A stretch of 18,960 bases of DNA from Candidatus Alcyoniella australis (GTDB lineage: Bacteria; Lernaellota; Lernaellaia; JAVCCG01; Alcyoniellaceae), in contig JAVCCG010000124.1 in assembly GCA_030765605.1 (NCBI GenBank), forward strand, positions 1 to 18,960, written 5' to 3'. Both the position numbers and the translations under genes were made by a program. The notes beneath the pieces were generated by a model, which did not search any database, was not told where the DNA came from, and saw nothing but the letters and a program-made list of their open reading frames with translations. The stretch's first letter is position 1. Each line of letters begins with the position of its first letter. Below, in pieces: positions 1-6,407 of this stretch.

Positions 1-507
1 CAGCACGATCGTGCTGTGCAGATCGCTGGGACCCAGAAGCTCCACTCCGCCGGGAAACGGCGGCTTGAGAATCACGGACATCAGCTCCGTGTTTTGCTGG
101 TCGCTCTCGATGACGTAGTCCACGTCGAGCAGCAAAGTCAGCCGATGCCGCGAGCCCGGCGCCAGGTCGCCCGGGTCGAGCGCAGCCTCGACGCGTTGCG
201 GCTGATAGCGCGGCACGCTGACCGAGCCCAGCGCGTTATCGTCGATCAGCAGGCGCGCGCCCCCGGAGATGACGTTGACCGGTGCGTTGAAGAACAGCTC
301 CTCGATCGGCTCCGAGCCTTGGGGCACCGCGACCTGCAGCTCGAGACGGATGCTCATCCCCGGGTCGTTTAGCACGTATTGCACGTCCGCGGATTCGATT
401 CGCAGCTCCGCGGTCTGGGCCGCTGCAACCGACGCGCAGAGCAACAGCAACGCCGCTGCCAATAACAGCGCGGCTGTGAATCTCGCAGGCAAGCGCCGGA
501 ATTTCAT
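1..507 (-). CDS. Secreted protein of unknown function, 3' end cut by window edge
   Basis: The reverse strand is open from an ATG at 507 down to base 1, giving 169 residues with no stop, so the C-terminus lies outside the window. A signal peptide is clear: basic start (MKFRRLPARF), a long Ala/Leu core and a likely Ala-x-Ala cleavage site near residues 28-31 (SVAAAQ). The mature part is hydrophilic and looks beta-rich (for example LRIESADVQYVL and SIRLELQVAVPQ), like a periplasmic or outer-surface beta-sandwich domain, but I do not recognise a family. A weak Shine-Dalgarno sequence (GAGGG) sits 3 bases before the ATG. It lies downstream of the SDR gene on the same strand, separated by 97 bases that hold a repeat copy, and may have its own promoter. 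Confidence 0.75.
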   Translation of the reverse strand, partial: MKFRRLPARFTAALLLAAALLLLCASVAAAQTAELRIESADVQYVLNDPGMSIRLELQVAVPQGSEPIEELFFNAPVNVISGGARLLIDDNALGSVSVPRYQPQRVEAALDPGDLAPGSRHRLTLLLDVDYVIESDQQNTELMSVILKPPFPGGVELLGPSDLHSTIVL

Positions 508-514
508 CGCCCTC

Positions 515-543
515 AATCTACGGTGACTTTGCTGAGGATTCAA
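515..543 (-). promoter_or_regulatory. Candidate sigma70-type promoter for the secreted-protein gene
   Basis: Read on the minus strand, TTGAAT (543-538), a 17-base spacer and TAGATT (520-515) match the -35/-10 consensus 4/6 each. The expected start point falls at about 508, directly before the ATG at 507, which would make a leaderless transcript. The spacing is right but the matches are modest, so a chance match is possible. Confidence 0.3.
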
Positions 544-558
544 TCCAGATAATGAATG

Positions 559-609
559 AGCCGCGGGCGGCTTGTACGTCGCAGTAGAACCCTCATATCC
601 CAGGCTAGC
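559..609 (+). repeat. Short partial copy of a dispersed intergenic repeat, with hairpin
   Basis: It begins with a perfect 6-bp inverted repeat (AGCCGC-GG-GCGGCT, 559-572). It then shares blocks with the copy at 15246-15405: CTTGTA (571-576), GCAGTA (581-586) and CCCT (590-593), in the same order and with similar spacing. Its end, ATATCCCAGGCTAGC (595-609), differs at one of 15 bases from 2861-2875 in the long copy. The stop codon of the minus-strand SDR gene (605-607) lies inside this end. The hairpin could instead help end SDR transcription, but no T-tract follows it on either strand. Confidence 0.55.
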
Positions 610-1564
610 TGAACTCGACCCGTCCCGTGGGATTGAATCCCAGCACCTTGCGCGCTTTGGCCGTATCGAGCAGGCAGGAATATTTCATCCGGTCGGCGTC
701 GACCGAATAGTAGTAGTCGGTCATTCCCAAGGTGCGTTGCAGGCGGTTGATCGGACCCAGCAGCGGCGCGGGCATGCTCACACAGCTCGAGCCGTTGAGC
801 TCGGCAAAGGTGGTGATCGGCGCGGTGTCGTTCCCACCGATGTTGAAGATCCCGCGGACTTTGGCTTTGAAGATCGCCAGCCGTAGCGACTGGATCACGT
901 CCTTCATGTGAATCAGGTTGATCATCGGGTTGAACCCGAGGGTCTTGAACACCAGCTTGGAATCGAAGTAGGAGTTGAGCTGCCCGCTGATGTTGCGGCC
1001 GATGATATTGCTCACGCGCAGCACGACGATGTTGATCCGCTTGTCGTCCATGTACGAGCGGCAGATCATGTCGGCGTCCACGCGGTCTTTGATCCACTGG
1101 TCGGCGCCCGTGTCGAAGTTCAGGTCGGCGTTCTCGTCGAGCAGGATTGGATTGTGCGGCCGCAGCTTGTAGACCACGTCGGAGCTTTTAAAGATAAACT
1201 TGTTGATGCCCTTGGTCTTGAGGCACTGCTCGATCAAGGCCTTGGTGCCCAGTACGTTGAGCGCGTGAATGTCCTCGCCGCGAATCGGGCGATTGTTGAA
1301 CGCCAGGTGGATTACGGTGTTGATTCGCGAGGTTTTAAAGCGCCGACTGAGGAACAGGTTGCGCAGTTCGCGCTTTTTGAGAATGTTGAGCTGCTTGTAC
1401 ACGAAGCGCTCGGGATCCAGGTCGCGGAAGTAGTAGGGCCGCTCCTCCTGGGCCGCGCCGAAGACCACGCCCACGCGCTTGTCGTTGTACAAGTGCAGGG
1501 CCAGCTGGCGCCCTATTGAGCTGGTGACACCGGCAATCAAGACGTTTCTCTTGTCAGCTGCCAC
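605..1564 (-). CDS. Extended-SDR, NAD-dependent epimerase/dehydratase-like protein with altered active site
   Basis: 319 residues, near the usual length for extended short-chain dehydrogenases acting on nucleotide sugars or related substrates. The Rossmann start is GVTSSIG (12-18), with Ser15 where the family usually has the middle Gly. Later landmarks are HLAFN (86-90), SSDVVY (127-132), VLRVSNIIG (181-189), HMKDV (219-223), FNIGG (240-244) and the C-terminal pattern DTAKARKVLGFNP (300-312). The catalytic YxxxK appears as DQWIK (155-159), so Lys159 is kept but the Tyr is not seen; the protein may bind nucleotide without normal catalysis. The start is GTG with a strong AAGGAGG site upstream. 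It begins 10 bases after the acyltransferase stop, so the two are probably one operon. Substrate unknown. Confidence 0.85.
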   Translation of the reverse strand: MAADKRNVLIAGVTSSIGRQLALHLYNDKRVGVVFGAAQEERPYYFRDLDPERFVYKQLNILKKRELRNLFLSRRFKTSRINTVIHLAFNNRPIRGEDIHALNVLGTKALIEQCLKTKGINKFIFKSSDVVYKLRPHNPILLDENADLNFDTGADQWIKDRVDADMICRSYMDDKRINIVVLRVSNIIGRNISGQLNSYFDSKLVFKTLGFNPMINLIHMKDVIQSLRLAIFKAKVRGIFNIGGNDTAPITTFAELNGSSCVSMPAPLLGPINRLQRTLGMTDYYYSVDADRMKYSCLLDTAKARKVLGFNPTGRVEFS

Positions 1565-1574
1565 GATCCCCTCC

Positions 1575-2501
1575 TTAATTAACCCGCTGCATCAGGCGTT
1601 GTCGGTTGGGGTCCATCTCGTGCGCCAGGCCGAAGATCGACTCGCGCTCCTTGAGTCCCTCGTCGATCATTCGTTGGACCGTGAGCTGTACGCGTTCGGC
1701 GAGCATTCGGACCTTCTCGGGGTCATCGATCGTTTCCGCGCCGTACTCCTCGTAGAGCTTGATCGGCTCGCCGTAGTAGATATGGTACTTGACCGGCAGG
1801 GGGACGATCCCCAACGGGCCGATCCAGGGGAAGAGCGGAGTAATCGGGAAGTAGGGGAAGCGCAACGCCCTGGCCAGCGGTTTAAAGTCGTAGAGCATCG
1901 GCGCCTGCTCCTCGGCGCCGATCACGGCCGTGGGTATAATCGGAGCCTTGAAGCGCAGGGCGAGCTCGACGAACCCGACGTTGAACGGCAGCAGCTTGTA
2001 GCGCTGGTGAAACAGCTTGCCCGTGCCGCGCGCTCCCTCGGGGAACACGGCGACCATCTCTTCGTTCTCCAGCAGTACCTCGAAGTTGCGCAGGTGACCG
2101 ACCATCTGGCCGACGCGGTAGAACAACGTGTTGACGAACGGCAGGAATCCCATGAAATTGTCGACCATCGCACGCATCGTCCGCGGCGGATCGAGTTCCT
2201 TGATTAGGTCCACGCCGATCATCGCAGCGTCGATGGGCAGCACGCCCGAATGGTTGGGTACGATGATTGCTCGCCCTTTTTTCGGCACGTTGGCGTGCCC
2301 ATGGCTCTCAACGCGGAACCACTTGTCGTAGATGAATTTCGACACGGCGTAGGCCAGGATCGCCGCCTCGCGCTCCATGCCGAATTGGTCGTAACCAAAT
2401 CCGATGTCGTTGATTTTAATATCCTGCATCCGCGCGCTCTCTTCTTTACCGAGCAAACGTTCGGCGAGCTTGGCGGCCAGGAAGCGCTGGCGTTTATTCA
2501 T
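1575..2501 (-). CDS. PlsC-like lysophospholipid acyltransferase family protein
   Basis: 308 residues. The acyltransferase blocks are in order: NHSGVLPID (83-91), a longer-spaced version of the family's HX4D catalytic motif; FPEGARG (153-159), the glycerol-phosphate binding block; and PIIPTAVIG (187-195). The family transfers acyl chains from acyl-CoA or acyl-ACP to lysophospholipids or similar acceptors at the inner membrane; the exact acceptor is unknown here. Hydrophobic stretches around residues 116-134 and 218-236 suggest membrane association. The ATG at 2501 is preferred over the in-frame ATG at 2564 because GAGGG lies 5 bases before it, and because the upstream ATG would overlap the -10 box. 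It leads the minus-strand unit with the SDR gene, consistent with lipid or envelope metabolism. Confidence 0.88.
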   Translation of the reverse strand: MNKRQRFLAAKLAERLLGKEESARMQDIKINDIGFGYDQFGMEREAAILAYAVSKFIYDKWFRVESHGHANVPKKGRAIIVPNHSGVLPIDAAMIGVDLIKELDPPRTMRAMVDNFMGFLPFVNTLFYRVGQMVGHLRNFEVLLENEEMVAVFPEGARGTGKLFHQRYKLLPFNVGFVELALRFKAPIIPTAVIGAEEQAPMLYDFKPLARALRFPYFPITPLFPWIGPLGIVPLPVKYHIYYGEPIKLYEEYGAETIDDPEKVRMLAERVQLTVQRMIDEGLKERESIFGLAHEMDPNRQRLMQRVN

Positions 2502-2531
2502 CGAGCCCTCACAATCGCATGAAATATTGAT

Positions 2532-2541
2532 CAGTATACTG
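2532..2541. promoter_or_regulatory. 10-bp perfect palindrome in the acyltransferase leader, possible operator
   Basis: CAGTATACTG is a perfect palindrome about 12-21 bases downstream of the start point predicted from the 2560-2589 promoter. A second small dyad, CTATG-CAT-CATAG (2554-2566), overlaps the -10 box. Both could be repressor sites, but no regulator is encoded nearby. Confidence 0.3.
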
Positions 2542-2559
2542 CTATTACCTGCACTATGC

Positions 2560-2589
2560 ATCATAGAAGCGCGGCACAGAGACAGTCAA
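2560..2589 (-). promoter_or_regulatory. Sigma70-type promoter for the acyltransferase-SDR unit
   Basis: On the minus strand, TTGACT (2589-2584), an 18-base spacer and TATGAT (2565-2560) match the -35/-10 consensus 5/6 each. The predicted start near 2553 gives a leader of about 50 bases that holds the GAGGG ribosome site of the gene starting at 2501. This is the best promoter in the window. Confidence 0.6.
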
Positions 2590-2593
2590 GGTT

Positions 2594-2881
2594 CCGGCTT
2601 TGAGCCGGGCGGCAACGCTTGCGTACTTCTCTGGTCGTTGCTCAACGCTTCGATAAAGTCGCGGAGAGCATCGTATAGCAATGTGCATGGTTCGCTCGTG
2701 TGCCATGCGGGCACCTACAAGGTGCCAGCTCCAAGCTGGCTCCTGCTGTATCGATTACCAACGATCCAATCCACGTCGCGGGGAAGGTGGTTGAATTACG
2801 CGGATGGTCCGCTTGCGAGAGATGCTCCAGCTCCAAGCTGGCGTTGACGAAGGCGCGCGAATATTCCAGGCTAGCAAACAG
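2594..2881 (+). repeat. Long copy of a dispersed intergenic repeat, with hairpin-rich insertion
   Basis: It fills most of the 402-base gap between the divergent genes at 2501 and 2904, in which I see no convincing gene. The left part has the hairpin CCGGCT-TTG-AGCCGG (2594-2608), the block GGCAACGCTTGCGTAC (2611-2626) and the dyad CGTTG-CT-CAACG (2636-2647). The middle has ACCAACGA (2757-2764), CCACGTCG (2771-2778) and AAGGT (2784-2788). The right part has CGTTGACGAA (2842-2851), GAATA (2859-2863) and CAGGCT (2867-2872). Each block recurs in the same order at 15246-15405. About 110 extra bases, rich in hairpins, lie between the left and middle parts here. Confidence 0.65.
2710..2841. repeat. 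Cluster of short REP-like hairpins inside the long repeat copy
   Basis: There are four perfect inverted repeats, each with a 3-base loop: GGCACCT-ACA-AGGTGCC (2710-2726), GCCAGCT-CCA-AGCTGGC (2724-2740), GCGGA-TGG-TCCGC (2800-2812) and CCAGCT-CCA-AGCTGG (2827-2841). The second and fourth share a 15-base core. On the reverse strand they read CCAGCT-TGG-AGCTGG, close to the CCGGCT-TTG-AGCCGG hairpin at 2594 and the GAGGCT-TTG-AGCCTC hairpin at 15246. No T-tract follows any of them, so they are not classic terminators. Confidence 0.6.
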
Positions 2882-2903
2882 TTATCAGTACACAGGGAGG
2901 AGC

Positions 2904-3908
2904 ATGTCGGCCCAAGGCACAATGCGGCGCAATATCCTGATCGGGGTCGTGCTCGGCGCGCTGGTATTTCTGGGAGTGATCGTCTATTCGGGACGTTCGG
3001 AGCTGATCGACGCCCTGGGCCGTTTCCATCCGGCGCTGTTTTTGGCTCTCGTGGCGCTGAGCTTCACCAACTACCTGTTCCGCTTCGCCAAATGGCACTA
3101 CTACCTGGGACAGCTCAGAATACGCATCACCGTGGGCCGCAGTCTGGTGGTTTTCCTCTCGGGACTGGTGATGACCATCAGTCCGGGAAAGTTCGGCGAG
3201 GTGATCAAGAGCTATTTTCTCAAGCAGGTGACCGGAACGCCGATCAGCGTCTCGGCTCCGATCGTGATCGCCGAGCGGCTGACCGACTTCTTCGCCCTGC
3301 TGATTCTCGCCGGATTGGGATTTCTCTACCTGACGGCCTCGAGCTACCGCTTGGCCGCGGCCATTGTCATGGCGCTGCTGGTGGCGGTGGTGCTGGTGAT
3401 CGGCAACCGGCGCTTGAGCCTGTGGCTGATCGGGCTGCTCGAACAGTTCGGGCCGCTACGCATGATCGGCGACAAGATTCGCACGGCCTACGAATCGACC
3501 TATTTTCTCACGCGATTGCACCGCCTGTTGGTCGCCACGCTGCTCAGCGTAATGGCCTGGGCCTGCGAGTGTGCGGGATTCTGGATTGTGCTGCGGCAAT
3601 TGCGCGAGCACGCCAGCGCGCTGTCCGCGACCTTCATCTATAGCCTGGGCACGATCTTCGGCGCGATCAGCCCCGGCGGGCTGTTCATCACCGAGGGCAC
3701 GATGCTGGCGATGCTGCAGAACTCGACGCTGATGTCCGGCGTGCCGCTGACGCCGGGGGAGGCCGGGGCCGCGACGATCGTGATCCGTTGCGCCACCCTC
3801 TGGTTCGCCGTGGTGCTCGGTGCGCTGATTCTGATGGTCAAGCACGGCACGTTCAGCCGCGCGGCCCGGGATCTGGAGCACGACAACCAATCGCCGGGGG
3901 AGGGATGA
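2904..3908 (+). CDS. UPF0104 / flippase-like (LPG synthase transmembrane-domain family) membrane protein
   Basis: 334 residues, mostly membrane-spanning: helices near 11-28, 43-58, 80-92, 120-145, 152-167, 208-230 and 295-312. Family marks are SPGKFGEVIKSYFL (93-106), AERLTDFF (123-130), ISPGGLFITEG (255-265) and the late Arg-containing helix TIVIRCATLWF (291-301). This is the transmembrane half of MprF-type lysyl-phosphatidylglycerol synthases; lone versions are often found beside glycan or lipid genes and are suspected flippases. There is no soluble aminoacyl-transfer domain. The start at 2904 is set by GGGAGGAGC directly before it; a longer in-frame reading runs into the repeat. The stop overlaps the next ATG (ATGA), so it leads a four-gene unit. 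Confidence 0.88.
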   Translation: MSAQGTMRRNILIGVVLGALVFLGVIVYSGRSELIDALGRFHPALFLALVALSFTNYLFRFAKWHYYLGQLRIRITVGRSLVVFLSGLVMTISPGKFGEVIKSYFLKQVTGTPISVSAPIVIAERLTDFFALLILAGLGFLYLTASSYRLAAAIVMALLVAVVLVIGNRRLSLWLIGLLEQFGPLRMIGDKIRTAYESTYFLTRLHRLLVATLLSVMAWACECAGFWIVLRQLREHASALSATFIYSLGTIFGAISPGGLFITEGTMLAMLQNSTLMSGVPLTPGEAGAATIVIRCATLWFAVVLGALILMVKHGTFSRAARDLEHDNQSPGEG

Positions 3909-5419
3909 TGCGCCTACGCACAACGGTTCTGCTGCTGACGTTCGCGCTGCTTTGCGCCGGCTGCGCCTACGGCAATTACTTTCTGCCCGACAAGAGCCTC
4001 AACTATTCGCCGATACCGGACAAGTTCCGCAGCACGGTCGGTGATGGCTGGTACCACTACCAGTTAAAACCGGCCTCGTCGATTAACGACTCGGTGTCGC
4101 AGAACATGATCGACGACCGATGGTACGGCTCGGTTCGCCACCCCAGGGCCACCAACCGCGTATTGGCGGCGCGCGGCAAGTACCTGTGGTTCGTGCCTCG
4201 CGCCAAGGGACTCAGCGGCAAGTCCGGAGTGGTGCAGATCGACACCGAGACCCACGAGGCTCGGCTGCTGGGCGAGTTCAGCGTGGACCTGCCCTCGGAC
4301 CGCGTAAACCGCGTCAAGGCGCGCAACGACGGCACGGTCTGGATCGGCACCAACAGCGGCGCGATGAACTTCGATCCGCAGCTTGGCCGCGGCACGACCT
4401 TCGACGACTGGATGACCTTTGATCAGCGCGGGGGCGGCCTGGAGCGCGATTACCTGCTGTTCAGCACCACGCCCAGCGTGCTGGACATTGACGAGTCCGG
4501 GCACACGATTCTTTTTGCCACCGGCGACCTGTTCGCCTTTGACCAGAAAAAAGTGCGCTGGCGACGCTTCGACGAGACCTACGACGCCCATCAGACCGAC
4601 CATCGCGAGGACCGCCGCCGCTATCGGAAAAAGGTCAGCTACACGATCACCACCCGCGATGGCAAGAAGAAGACCCGCCGGGTGACCCTCGAGATTATCG
4701 AGATTCGCGAGTACGTTGATTACCAGATGCGCTCGCGCGGCAAGCGCGACATTGTCTCGGACACGATCTTCGAGGTGCTGGGCACGGCCGAGGACATCTG
4801 GATGCTTACCCAGCAGGGGATCAGCCAGTACAACATCCCGAGCAAGACCTATCGCAGCCATATCAAGCAACATTCATTGTGGCGCGAGTCCGAGAGCTGC
4901 GAGGATTACCACGACCCCTCGGACACCTGCGTGCGCAAGATTTACCGTCGCGAGCGCTACGACTATCCGGGCACCGCACCGCTGCTGGACGTGGCGGCCA
5001 GCTGCGCCGCGGCGGACGAACGCGGCCGGGTCTGGTTCGGTTTCGGCGGGACGATCGACTCGATGGGGCGCAGCCGGGGCGGCGCCGGGCTGATGTACTT
5101 CAGCAACGGTCGCTGGCAACAGGTCGACAGCGGGCCGGTCTCCGGCAAGCGGGTGACCGATCTGTTGAGCTATAAGCAGCGGCTGTTCGTGGCCACAACC
5201 CAAGGCGTGTTCGTGCGTCGCGACAACGGATCGTCCGCAAGCTGGGAGCAGATCAGGATCGACAAGAACCGGAGTTTCTCCGACGTGCTCGACATCGAGC
5301 TCGACGATCGCGGAGTGCTGTGGGTCGCCACGCCCGAGGGCGTGTTCGGCAAGCGCGTGATCCAGGGGCCGATCGATTGGCCCAAACCCGGCGAGACGAT
5401 CCGCATGCCCGGATTCTGA
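3905..5419 (+). CDS. Beta-propeller lipoprotein with two-component-regulator-type blades
   Basis: 504 residues. The N-terminus is a lipoprotein signal with the likely lipidated Cys20 in LLCAGC; position -3 is Cys where Leu is usual, so the lipobox is slightly off. Several blades of the two-component-regulator propeller type are visible: DGTVWIGTNSGAMNF (142-156), EDIWMLTQQGISQYN (296-310), GRVWFGF (374-380), QRLFVATTQGVF (425-436) and RGVLWVATPEGVFGK (469-483). A very basic insertion (about 218-282) and a short Cys-containing segment (Cys332, Cys342) interrupt the repeats. No kinase or output domain is present, so it is probably a surface or periplasmic scaffold. The start ATGATG follows GGGGGAGGG and overlaps the upstream stop by 4 bases. 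Its partner or ligand is unknown. Confidence 0.82.
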   Translation: MMRLRTTVLLLTFALLCAGCAYGNYFLPDKSLNYSPIPDKFRSTVGDGWYHYQLKPASSINDSVSQNMIDDRWYGSVRHPRATNRVLAARGKYLWFVPRAKGLSGKSGVVQIDTETHEARLLGEFSVDLPSDRVNRVKARNDGTVWIGTNSGAMNFDPQLGRGTTFDDWMTFDQRGGGLERDYLLFSTTPSVLDIDESGHTILFATGDLFAFDQKKVRWRRFDETYDAHQTDHREDRRRYRKKVSYTITTRDGKKKTRRVTLEIIEIREYVDYQMRSRGKRDIVSDTIFEVLGTAEDIWMLTQQGISQYNIPSKTYRSHIKQHSLWRESESCEDYHDPSDTCVRKIYRRERYDYPGTAPLLDVAASCAAADERGRVWFGFGGTIDSMGRSRGGAGLMYFSNGRWQQVDSGPVSGKRVTDLLSYKQRLFVATTQGVFVRRDNGSSASWEQIRIDKNRSFSDVLDIELDDRGVLWVATPEGVFGKRVIQGPIDWPKPGETIRMPGF

Positions 5420-5426
5420 GACGACG

Positions 5427-6407
5427 ATGTTCGCAAAGGACGACCGCGCCGGCAAACCACGACCGTGGTACTTCTACTTTGGCGCGTTGTTTTTCTCGCT
5501 GATCCTGACGCTGCTGATCATCGAGCTGATCGTGGGCCTGCTCAGCTGGGCGGTCTATGAGCGCCCCGACTTCGCGGGCATGCAAATCGGCGTCAGCGGA
5601 CCCGATTCGACGCTGATCATCTGCCTGGGCGATTCACACACTTACGGCGTGGGCGCGCCCAAGGGCCGCGACTATCCAACGACACTCGAGCTGGTGCTCA
5701 ACGAGCGCGCGGGCATGCAGGGCTTTGCGGTGCTCAACCTGGGCCAGCCGGGGCACAACAGCTCCGACGCCTTGCTCGAGTTGGAGAGCTTCATCGAGCA
5801 GTCGCCGGTCAAGCCCGACCTGCTGGTGCTGTGCGTGGGCAAGAACAATATGAACTCCCTACGCAACGCCTCGATTTTGCCCGAGCACGTGCGCGAGATG
5901 TCGCTGCCCGAACGACTGGATTACATGCTGGCCCACTCCGGCGCCTACCGCATCTCGAAGATGACGATCCAGCGCTTTCGCGAGCTGCGCGCGGACCGCG
6001 ATCCGCGGGTGGACGACCAGAACTTTAACTACGGCCAGTTCGTGCCCACCCGGCGCGAGCCGTTCCTCTACCAATGGGCGCTGCAGGACTATCGCACCGC
6101 AGCTGACCGCTGTGCCCAGCTGGGCACCACGCTGGTGATGATGAACTATTGGGAGCCGTTCGGTTTCGTCGATCGGGCGATGCGGCTGGTGGCCGACGAG
6201 AACGACAACGTGTTTTTTGTGAACCAGAACTTCCCGATCGCCGGCATGCCGGCCTATGCCAACGCCCTGATCTCACACCCGGACATGCATCCCAACGAAC
6301 GCGGCTACTACCGCATCGCCAAGCGCCTGGCCGCGATTTTAATCGAACAGGGTCTTGTCCACCTGCCGGATGAACGCGGGCCCGCAAACGCCGATGAGCC
6401 CCTTTAA
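5427..6407 (+). CDS. Membrane-anchored SGNH/GDSL-family hydrolase
   Basis: 326 residues. One N-terminal transmembrane helix (about 17-42) anchors a domain that should face the periplasm. SGNH blocks are GDSHT (68-72, nucleophile Ser70), the Gly block LGQPGHNS (105-112), the Asn block GKNN (138-141) and the catalytic pair in DMHPNERGY (Asp286, His288). Such enzymes are esterases or O-acyl transferases, often acting on cell-wall or exported polysaccharides. It begins 7 bases after the propeller-lipoprotein stop and overlaps the next gene, so it is part of the same unit. The ribosome site is weak (GAGACG), suggesting coupling to the upstream gene. The substrate is inferred only from context: a surface glycan. 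Confidence 0.87.
   Translation: MFAKDDRAGKPRPWYFYFGALFFSLILTLLIIELIVGLLSWAVYERPDFAGMQIGVSGPDSTLIICLGDSHTYGVGAPKGRDYPTTLELVLNERAGMQGFAVLNLGQPGHNSSDALLELESFIEQSPVKPDLLVLCVGKNNMNSLRNASILPEHVREMSLPERLDYMLAHSGAYRISKMTIQRFRELRADRDPRVDDQNFNYGQFVPTRREPFLYQWALQDYRTAADRCAQLGTTLVMMNYWEPFGFVDRAMRLVADENDNVFFVNQNFPIAGMPAYANALISHPDMHPNERGYYRIAKRLAAILIEQGLVHLPDERGPANADEPL

Noticed and set aside
559-572. Hairpin as rho-independent terminator of the SDR gene
   Set aside because: No run of T follows the stem on either strand, and it sits at the edge of a repeat copy, so a repeat origin is preferred.
1575-1582. TTAATTAA palindrome between acyltransferase and SDR genes
   Set aside because: It is formed by the stop codon and the A/T-rich lead-in to a strong Shine-Dalgarno sequence; there is no further dyad around it.
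2502-2564. Longer start (ATG 2564) for the acyltransferase
   Set aside because: The added residues overlap the -10 box of the best promoter, and the ATG at 2501 has a proper ribosome site.
2700-2903. Longer N-terminus for the UPF0104 protein reading through the repeat
   Set aside because: The added 68 residues are hydrophilic and unlike the family, and GGGAGGAGC precedes the ATG at 2904.
4064-4873. Long minus-strand open frame opposite the propeller lipoprotein
   Set aside because: It lies wholly opposite a well-supported gene, has no family motifs and is of the low-complexity type that GC-rich codon bias creates on the opposite strand.
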